This document shows positions 1 to 4,391 of a DNA stretch of 15,258 nucleotides, piece by piece. A program made the translations under genes and the position numbers. Position 1 is the stretch's first letter, and the number at the start of each line of letters is the position of its first letter. Origin of the DNA: Patescibacteria group bacterium (lineage in GTDB: Bacteria > Patescibacteriota > Gracilibacteria > UM-FILTER-43-11); NCBI GenBank assembly GCA_018814945.1, contig JAHIYT010000044.1:1-15258 (forward strand). Reading direction: 5' to 3'. Under the pieces are notes generated by a model that ran no database searches, was not told the origin of the DNA, and saw only the letters and a program-made list of their open reading frames with translations.

Positions 1-7
1 TATTATA

Positions 8-319
8 TCATGAATTAAAGTATTCCTCAAGAACTTTGTCCGCATTTAGAGCGTCTTCCTGCCTCTCAACCCCCTCTTCTTCTTTTAAATGTGCCAGTGT
101 CTGACTGCCTTTTTCGATAGCCTCCTTGGCCTTTTGCGCTTTTTCTTCTTTTTTACGATCTTTATTTCGAATATTACTGATAGCAATCTTAATATCTCCA
201 TCAGATCTATCTTTATATGCCAAACATGCACCCCACACTTCATTATCGGACATTCCAGCAAAGGAGCTTGAGGCTTTTGCGACAGCAAATAGCTGTTTTA
301 GTACTTCCTCTGAAGCCAT
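8..319 (-). CDS. Small Lys/Glu-rich hypothetical protein (103 aa)
   Basis: I do not recognise this protein. It has no signal peptide or membrane segment and should be cytoplasmic. Residues 1-50 look like a small helical domain (MASEEVLKQLFAVAKASSSF, then a W and a C in VWGACLAY). Residues 50-100 are strongly charged and helical (NKDRKKEEKAQKAKEAIEKG) and probably form a coiled coil or extended helix. The ATG at 319 is the only reasonable start; no Shine-Dalgarno sequence precedes it, only AACTAA ten bases upstream. The frame ends in TGA at 8-10, the only gene here to use TGA. The frame stays open to the window edge past that codon, so TGA readthrough cannot be excluded, but other genes argue for the standard code. 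It is divergent from the gene at 465. Confidence 0.6.
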   Translation of the reverse strand: MASEEVLKQLFAVAKASSSFAGMSDNEVWGACLAYKDRSDGDIKIAISNIRNKDRKKEEKAQKAKEAIEKGSQTLAHLKEEEGVERQEDALNADKVLEEYFNS

Positions 320-373
320 ATAGAAAGGTTTAGTTAAGCTGGTACTAGTTTAATTGTGTATATGATTAAAAGG

Positions 374-408
374 CAAGTTTTTTATCAAAAATGAGGCTTT
401 TTAACTTG
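374..408. repeat. Short inverted repeat upstream of the 415 promoter
   Basis: CAAGTT (374-379) and AACTTG (403-408) form a perfect 6-base inverted repeat enclosing an A5/T5 stem. It ends seven bases before the -35 box of the gene at 465. It could be an operator or part of a weak hairpin between two divergent genes. In AT-rich DNA it may also be chance. Confidence 0.2.
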
Positions 409-414
409 TTTTAC

Positions 415-442
415 TTGACATTTATTGTAAATATACTATAAT
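415..442 (+). promoter_or_regulatory. Sigma70-type promoter of the secreted-protein gene at 465
   Basis: TTGACA (415-420), a 16-base spacer and TATAAT (437-442) match both consensus boxes perfectly. Transcription should start near 448-450, leaving only about 15 bases before the ATG at 465. The bases after the -10 box, CAACCTTTA, recur after the promoter at 1468. Confidence 0.85.
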
Positions 443-464
443 AGCAACCTTTACTCTGAAAACT

Positions 465-974
465 ATGCCCAATTCAAGAAGGCTAGACCAATTTCGATCT
501 GAATCAAAAACGGATAGAAGTCCTACTGTTATTAATGTGGGCAATAATGCCAGAGGCCTTGTTTTTTCCTTGTTTGCAGCAGCTATTGCAGCGGTTCCTG
601 GATTTGCCAACGCAATGCCGCCAAATAATACCGATAAACCAACAGATCCAAGTACAGAGCTGTCTGGTACTGATGACAAAAAAGCTGAACGCACCCGCTG
701 TGTGTTTACCGGTTTTTTTAAGATTAAAGGAGGCGCTATACAACTCGAGTCTGTTTGTACAACTAAAAAGAAGGGTTTTCTCTCTGCCGGATATATGGAA
801 GTAAAACTTAGCAAAGGTAAATATATGATTCCGGGGACCGATGCCTATATTTATATGCACGAAGGTCAGCCTGTACTGTCTTACGCAGTGGATGGTGTAA
901 GAACACTTGGGGTAATACCGCGTGAAGAGGATGGATACTCAATTGAAAGATATTTGGAGTGGTTGTCCAGATAA
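465..974 (+). CDS. Small secreted protein of unknown function (169 aa)
   Basis: I do not recognise the family. The N-terminus is a long signal peptide: a polar, Arg-rich n-region (residues 1-31), a hydrophobic core LVFSLFAAAIAAVPGF (32-47) and a likely signal peptidase I site after ANA at residue 50. A Pro/Thr/Ser-rich linker (51-72) leads to a compact domain (75-169) with two cysteines (79 and 98) that could form a disulfide, and a run of likely beta strands (GGAIQLESVC, YMEVKLSKGKYMI, AYIYMHEGQPVLSY). The ATG at 465 lies about 15 bases after the predicted transcription start and has no Shine-Dalgarno sequence. A GTG at 537 would give a shorter, more ordinary signal peptide. The protein resembles the gene at 1520 in signal layout and promoter but not in its mature sequence. 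Confidence 0.7.
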   Translation: MPNSRRLDQFRSESKTDRSPTVINVGNNARGLVFSLFAAAIAAVPGFANAMPPNNTDKPTDPSTELSGTDDKKAERTRCVFTGFFKIKGGAIQLESVCTTKKKGFLSAGYMEVKLSKGKYMIPGTDAYIYMHEGQPVLSYAVDGVRTLGVIPREEDGYSIERYLEWLSR

Positions 975-987
975 AATAAGCTTACTT

Positions 988-1018
988 AAAAAAAACCTAG
1001 CCAGAAAACTAGCTGAGG
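988..1018 (-). terminator. Intrinsic terminator of the coiled-coil gene
   Basis: CCTAGC (996-1001) pairs with GCTgAGG (1012-1018) with one bulged base. Read on the minus strand, the hairpin is followed by eight T (complement of 988-995). It sits eleven bases past the stop codon of the minus-strand gene at 1029. On the plus strand the downstream sequence is ATTTATT, so it may also weakly stop the gene at 465. Confidence 0.65.
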
Positions 1019-1028
1019 ATTTATTAGC

Positions 1029-1319
1029 TTATATATTTGCCAATTGTTTATCTAGGTCAAATGACTCTTCCATTTTTCTCTGTTCAAGTTTTTCCATTCT
1101 CTGGCGAGCTTCGCGAGTCTTTTTGCCCAAAACCTGTTTAAGTTCGGCAAGAGTTTTGTCCAGTTCAGCTTTTTGTTCTTCAAGGATTTTCTTACGAGCT
1201 TCCTTGTCGCCTTCTGCTGTTGCACGTAGCTTTTTAACAGTTTCTGCATGAACCTGCTCACAATGTTTATTGAAAGCTTCGTAGACTTGATCGATGTAGA
1301 TGTTTAGCGGTTGTGCCAT
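1029..1319 (-). CDS. Small coiled-coil protein (96 aa)
   Basis: I cannot name this protein. There is no signal peptide or membrane segment, so it is probably cytoplasmic. After a short N-terminal segment with aromatic residues (MAQPLNIYIDQVYEAFNKHC), residues 22-90 are almost entirely Lys, Glu, Ala, Leu, Arg and Gln with heptad-like spacing (ILEEQKAELDKTLAELKQVL), as in a long amphipathic helix or coiled coil. It would likely oligomerise. The ATG at 1319 follows an A-rich stretch without a Shine-Dalgarno sequence. It has its own promoter (1400-1428) and terminator (988-1018), so it is a single-gene unit convergent with the secreted-protein gene on its left. Similar low-complexity proteins occur in many unrelated families, so homology from composition alone would be unsafe. 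Confidence 0.65.
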   Translation of the reverse strand: MAQPLNIYIDQVYEAFNKHCEQVHAETVKKLRATAEGDKEARKKILEEQKAELDKTLAELKQVLGKKTREARQRMEKLEQRKMEESFDLDKQLANI

Positions 1320-1326
1320 GTTTTTT

Positions 1327-1394
1327 ATTACAAGATTGAAGATTGCAAAATTACAAGATTAATTTTCAATTTTCTGATTTTAAATTTTGTAATC
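1327..1394. repeat. AT-rich leader with direct and inverted repeats
   Basis: ATTACAAGATT occurs at 1327-1337 and again at 1350-1360. The inverse TTGTAAT lies at 1387-1393. All fall in the 5' leader of the coiled-coil gene, between its promoter and start codon. They could form an mRNA hairpin or mark regulator binding. The low complexity makes chance a serious alternative. Confidence 0.3.
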
Positions 1395-1399
1395 TATAT

Positions 1400-1428
1400 A
1401 TTATATCAAATTTTGGCTTAAATATCAA
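1400..1428 (-). promoter_or_regulatory. Promoter of the coiled-coil gene
   Basis: On the minus strand, TTGATA (1428-1423), a 17-base spacer and TATAAT (1405-1400). This gives a leader of roughly 75 bases before the ATG at 1319. Confidence 0.7.
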
Positions 1429-1467
1429 GATTTAGGACTGACAGCATTGTATTTTTGGCTAAAATAC

Positions 1468-1495
1468 TTGACAATTACATAAATTAGGATATAAT
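1468..1495 (+). promoter_or_regulatory. Sigma70-type promoter of the secreted-protein gene at 1520
   Basis: TTGACA (1468-1473), a 16-base spacer and TATAAT (1490-1495), followed by aaCAACCTTTAtTCT. Box sequences, spacer length and the CAACCTTTA segment match the promoter at 415-442. The predicted leader is only about 18 bases. Confidence 0.85.
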
Positions 1496-1519
1496 AACAA
1501 CCTTTATTCTTATTTTTCT

Positions 1520-2194
1520 ATGGCTAAGAACTCATTAAATACGTCTCCCAGCAATCCTGGAAGTCAAGTTAATTCACGCGGTTTATTAGGTAGTCTTATT
1601 ACGCCTACTAGATTGATGATCCCTCTACTTTTGACTTTGGCTTGTGCTCCGGCAAATGCCAAGGCTTTTGCGCCAAATCCTAGTCCGGAAAGAACTCCTG
1701 CAGTAGGAGAGGCTGATGAAGGTGAGGAATCTGTTCCAGAAAACTGCTTCTGTCCACCAAGTGAATTTAGTGTGGAAGAACATAACAGATTAAAATCTGA
1801 GGAAATAAAAAAGAGGTTAACAGAAGGACATGAAGCTGTTAACAAAGATACTGAAGGAATTGAAGCGCTAAGTGGCAGAATTAAGTCCGGAACTAATTTA
1901 AGTCAGGACGACAAGAGTAGAATTATTGAATTATCTAATAAATATGCTCCCGATTCAGTTCAGGAACTCAAAAAAATACTGGAAAAAGAAGTGTTAACGG
2001 CCGAAGACCAAACCAGGCTTTTAGGCTTGTATATTGAAATCCTTGAATGCCTGCGTGATTACATTAATTATCAGGGAGATCTTAGAAATTGGCTTCATAG
2101 CACATCTTTTGACCCAAAATTATTGGGTGTTACAAGGCTTTATTACCAAATGGAAATGGCTTTAAGTAGGCTGATTGAACATATGAACAATTAA
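1520..2194 (+). CDS. Secreted helical protein of unknown function (224 aa)
   Basis: The family is not recognised. Residues 1-31 are a long polar n-region, 32-43 a hydrophobic core (LMIPLLLTLACA), and ANA at 45-47 is the likely signal peptidase I site. TLAC at 39-42 is not a good lipobox. A Pro/Glu-rich acidic linker (50-75) contains an adjacent cysteine pair (ENCFCPP, residues 76 and 78). The mature domain (82-224) is predicted to be mostly alpha-helical and is rich in Glu, Lys and Leu (VQELKKILEKEVLTAEDQTR), with one further Cys at 177. The ATG at 1520 is closest to the predicted transcript start; no Shine-Dalgarno sequence is visible. It ends at a bidirectional terminator shared with the convergent gene at 2255. 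The promoter and long signal peptide pair it with the gene at 465. Confidence 0.7.
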   Translation: MAKNSLNTSPSNPGSQVNSRGLLGSLITPTRLMIPLLLTLACAPANAKAFAPNPSPERTPAVGEADEGEESVPENCFCPPSEFSVEEHNRLKSEEIKKRLTEGHEAVNKDTEGIEALSGRIKSGTNLSQDDKSRIIELSNKYAPDSVQELKKILEKEVLTAEDQTRLLGLYIEILECLRDYINYQGDLRNWLHSTSFDPKLLGVTRLYYQMEMALSRLIEHMNN

Positions 2195-2229
2195 AAAACC
2201 CCGCCTTAAGTAATAAGACAGGGTTTTTT
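2193..2229. terminator. Bidirectional intrinsic terminator
   Basis: AAAAAACCC (2193-2201) pairs with GGGTTTTTT (2221-2229), with an inner CTT/AAG stem. T6 follows the stem on both strands. It lies right after the stop of the plus-strand gene at 1520 and 25 bases past the stop of the minus-strand gene at 2255, and should serve both. Confidence 0.85.
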
Positions 2230-2254
2230 GAATTATTAAGTTTTTAATGAAATC

Positions 2255-3067
2255 TTAAATATTGCACTTTTGTACAAGACTATCAAATACAGTCTTACCT
2301 ACCCTTTCAGCAATTTTGTCATGTCTGTATGAGTAAGCTGATTCTTGTTCTCTGCGTGCAAGATTCGCACTGTTTACAAATCTTTGTATTCTCCTAAGAT
2401 CAACTTGTAAGCTAGCAATTAATTCCGGGTCATTACTTTTTAGTACATTCTCTGTAGCGTCCATTAGACGTTGAGTTAATTTTTCTGCAGTTACGTTGAA
2501 CCCTTTTTTATTTATGCCTTGATCTACTGAAGTATCAGTTATACTAAGCCTTGCGATTGCTCTTTGATTATTTCCATCTTTTAGCAAACTTATAGCTGTC
2601 TCATATAATCTATCTGTTTCCTCAAGTGTTTCTGCAGAAACGATCGCCTGCCTTGTTTCCTCAACACCTGCTTCTGTAGCAGTTCCTTTAGTGGCTTCAC
2701 CAAAGTTAACTGGTGTAGGTGGATTTTTATCCATAACACCAAGAATACCTGCTCTTTTTGCATTTTCAAGTTGCTGTGCTCTGTTTTCGCCTCTAACCAC
2801 ACTACCCTCTTCATTGGAAAACTCTTCTACTCTTGGCTTGCTAGCTACAATAGGCTCTACATCTTCATCTGACATGTCAATAACAACTTTTTTACCTTTA
2901 GCCTGAACGCTCTCTACGTCTTGTTCAGCTTTTGCTTCTGCCTCAGCTTCCGTTGCAGGTACTTCGCCCTCAACTACTTGTTCAGGCATCACAGTAACAT
3001 TTTCCTTAGGTGCATCCTGGAAGATGAAACGACTGTTGAATAATAAGTTATTTAGTAGATCTTTCAT
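2255..3067 (-). CDS. Acidic hypothetical protein (270 aa)
   Basis: I do not recognise this protein. The first 15 residues (MKDLLNNLLFNSRFIF) are moderately hydrophobic but lack a proper signal peptide, so it is probably cytoplasmic or peripherally bound. Residues 20-95 are a disordered, Glu/Ala/Val-rich acidic region (PATEAEAEAKAEQDVESVQA). Residues 95-170 look helical. The C-terminal 190-270 is a charged helical domain (LQVDLRRIQRFVNSANLARR) ending in FDSLVQKCNI. It has a strong promoter of its own (3116-3144) and shares a terminator with the gene at 1520. Upstream on the same strand is a separate promoter and terminator unit that may be a small RNA. The ATG at 3067 has AACTAA eleven bases upstream in place of a Shine-Dalgarno sequence. 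Confidence 0.65.
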   Translation of the reverse strand: MKDLLNNLLFNSRFIFQDAPKENVTVMPEQVVEGEVPATEAEAEAKAEQDVESVQAKGKKVVIDMSDEDVEPIVASKPRVEEFSNEEGSVVRGENRAQQLENAKRAGILGVMDKNPPTPVNFGEATKGTATEAGVEETRQAIVSAETLEETDRLYETAISLLKDGNNQRAIARLSITDTSVDQGINKKGFNVTAEKLTQRLMDATENVLKSNDPELIASLQVDLRRIQRFVNSANLARREQESAYSYRHDKIAERVGKTVFDSLVQKCNI

Positions 3068-3115
3068 GATATAAAAAGTTAGTTTTTATTTATGATTTTT
3101 TTAATTTATCAAACT

Positions 3116-3144
3116 ATTATATCATATCTAAGAAGTAAATGCAA
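3116..3144 (-). promoter_or_regulatory. Promoter of the acidic protein gene
   Basis: On the minus strand, TTGCAT (3144-3139), a 17-base spacer and TATAAT (3121-3116). It lies downstream of the terminator at 3166-3201, so this gene does not need the upstream promoter at 3234-3262. Confidence 0.8.
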
Positions 3145-3165
3145 GCCCTATATGGTAAGAAAATC

Positions 3166-3201
3166 AAAAAGCCCCGCTACGGGGGGTTGTAGCAAAGGGG
3201 C
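3166..3201 (-). terminator. Intrinsic terminator ending the candidate small RNA
   Basis: Read on the minus strand, GCCCC-ttt-GCTAC, an eight-base loop, then GTAGC-GGGGC form a strong stem with a three-base bulge, followed directly by TTTTT (complement of 3166-3170). It is upstream of, not downstream of, the gene starting at 3067. Confidence 0.75.
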
Positions 3202-3228
3202 CTTTGTCCAATAGGAAAAATCTAGTGG
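3166..3228 (-). ncRNA. Candidate small RNA of about 60 nt, or a leader attenuator
   Basis: A near-consensus promoter (3234-3262) and a strong intrinsic terminator (3166-3201) bracket only about 60 transcribed bases. They contain no ATG-started frame of useful length. The RNA would be an unpaired 5' segment followed by the GC-rich terminator hairpin. A competing stem, CAAAGG with CCTTTG (about 3194-3207), overlaps the left arm of the terminator, so switching is possible. It could be a free small RNA, or an attenuated leader of the acidic protein gene. I do not recognise an RNA family. Confidence 0.45.
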
Positions 3229-3233
3229 GTTGT

Positions 3234-3262
3234 ACTATATATGGTTTGATGTATTTTGTCAA
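3234..3262 (-). promoter_or_regulatory. Near-perfect promoter of the candidate small RNA
   Basis: On the minus strand, TTGACA (3262-3257), a 17-base spacer and TATAGT (3239-3234). The predicted start is about 3227. It is one of the best sigma70 matches in the window although no protein gene follows directly. Confidence 0.75.
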
Positions 3263-3280
3263 ATTAATAAACAATCTCCT

Positions 3281-3395
3281 GTATGTCACTCCGAGCAGCT
3301 TGTCTCGAGCGCAGTCGAGAGAAAAAGTCTGCGAGTTCCTAAAAACTAGAATTTCGTAGATATCTCGTCGTTACACTTTCCTCGATATGACATAC
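3281..3395. repeat. MITE-like inverted-repeat element upstream of murI
   Basis: The ends GTATGTCActcCGAG (3281-3295) and, read inverted from 3395, GTATGTCAtatCGAG form imperfect terminal inverted repeats. Inside, TCTCGA (3303-3308) and TCGAGA (3315-3320) form a perfect hairpin stem. The length of about 115 bases, lack of a coding frame and intergenic position fit a non-autonomous repeat. The sequence style (TGTCACTCCGAGC with GCAGTCGAG) resembles dispersed intergenic repeats I recall from other bacterial genomes. That resemblance is from memory, and no second copy is in this window. Confidence 0.5.
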
Positions 3396-3470
3396 GGGTG
3401 TTGGTATTTGGAATTTGGATTTTACTTATTATTGTTGTATCTTTGTATCGCTATTTTATTATCAGGTCTT

Positions 3471-4295
3471 ATGATTGGCTTTCTAGATTCAGGCTTTGGC
3501 GGACTTACCGTAATGAAGGAATATTTAAAAAAATATCCTGAGTATGATTATATATACTTGGGTGATCAGGCAAATGCGCCTTATGGCCCTCATTCTACTG
3601 AGAGAATCAATGGCTTGGTTTTGAAGAATGTTGAATTTTTGATTGAAAAAGGATGCAAGATGATAATTATAGCCTGCAACACAGCTTCTGCGGATGCCCT
3701 GCGGGTTGTCCAGCAAAAATATAAGGGTAAACCGACAATACTTGGCGTACTTGTTCCTGCGGTGGAGGAAACTCTTCAAAAAACCAGATTTGGTAATATT
3801 GGAGTAATTGGAACGCGTGGAACTATAAAAAGTAATGCTTACGCAAGAGAGCTGGAGAAATATTCGGTTTTATATACCCCAACTGAAAAAAGAGCAAATG
3901 AGAAGATAAAAGTTTACCAGCAGGCTTGCCCTTTGCTCGTTCCATTAGTGGAAGAGGGAATGATAAAAGATACCGTAAGCAGAATGATGCTTAAAAAGTA
4001 TTTAAGACCGCTAAAACATGCACATGTGGATGCATTGATACTTGGATGTACCCATTATCCCCTGCTCCAAAAGGAGATTGAAAGAATTATGGGTAAAAAC
4101 TGCACGGTGATATCCTCTGCAAAGGCTGCTGCCGACGCGATCGGTGATTATTTCAGAAATCACCCTGACGTTGAGAAGCAATTGAGCCGAAAAGGAGGCA
4201 GAACTTATTACACAACTGATTGCCCTGAGCGATTCTCGAATTTAGGCAGTAAATTTTTGGGGCAAAAAATTGAAGGCATTAAAGTGGATGTTTAG
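3471..4295 (+). CDS. murI: Glutamate racemase
   Basis: Interconverts L- and D-glutamate in the cytoplasm, supplying D-Glu for peptidoglycan. The 274-residue length is usual for the family. The N-terminal FLDSGFGGLTV (4-14) is the MurI glycine-rich motif with the Asp that assists catalysis. YLGDQANAPYGP (29-40) matches the family YxGD..xxPYG motif. The two catalytic cysteines are Cys69 in ACNTASA and Cys193 in LGCTHYPLL. I start the gene at the ATG at 3471 (MIGFLDSGFGG). An in-frame ATG at 3387 would add a hydrophobic 28-residue extension that lies partly in the inverted-repeat element and is not a family feature. AGGT four bases before the chosen ATG is the closest thing to a Shine-Dalgarno sequence in this window. 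It is a single plus-strand gene convergent with the DUF4215 gene. A clear promoter is not visible. Confidence 0.95.
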   Translation: MIGFLDSGFGGLTVMKEYLKKYPEYDYIYLGDQANAPYGPHSTERINGLVLKNVEFLIEKGCKMIIIACNTASADALRVVQQKYKGKPTILGVLVPAVEETLQKTRFGNIGVIGTRGTIKSNAYARELEKYSVLYTPTEKRANEKIKVYQQACPLLVPLVEEGMIKDTVSRMMLKKYLRPLKHAHVDALILGCTHYPLLQKEIERIMGKNCTVISSAKAAADAIGDYFRNHPDVEKQLSRKGGRTYYTTDCPERFSNLGSKFLGQKIEGIKVDV

Positions 4296-4296
4296 T

Positions 4297-4332
4297 GAAC
4301 ACAATTTTTGTTCTTGAGTAATTTTTGTGTTC
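4297..4332 (+). repeat. Inverted repeat after murI
   Basis: GAACACAA directly after the murI stop and TTGTGTTC at about 4325-4332 form a perfect 8-base inverted repeat around a T-rich loop. It could be an auxiliary 3' hairpin for murI ahead of the GC-rich terminator at 4351. Confidence 0.4.
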
Positions 4333-4350
4333 GGTTATTTTGTTTAAAAA

Positions 4351-4371
4351 AAGCCCCGCTTAGCGGGGCTT
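4351..4371. terminator. Intrinsic terminator shared by murI and the DUF4215 gene
   Basis: AAGCCCCGC (4351-4359), loop TTA, GCGGGGCTT (4363-4371): a perfect 9-base stem. On the minus strand it is followed by a long T run (complement of the A tract ending at 4350), so it is strong for the gene at 4392. On the plus strand TTAATTGATT follows, giving a weaker terminator for murI. Confidence 0.9.
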
Positions 4372-4391
4372 AATTGATTGTATAATTCTAT

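Noticed and set aside
422..860. Minus-strand frames opposite the secreted-protein gene at 465
   Set aside because: No signal peptide, promoter or domain, whereas the plus-strand frame has a consensus promoter and a signal peptide.
3387..3470. N-terminal extension of MurI with a hydrophobic, membrane-like segment
   Set aside because: The family starts at MIGFLDSGFGG. The extra 28 residues arise partly from the inverted-repeat element and have no family support.
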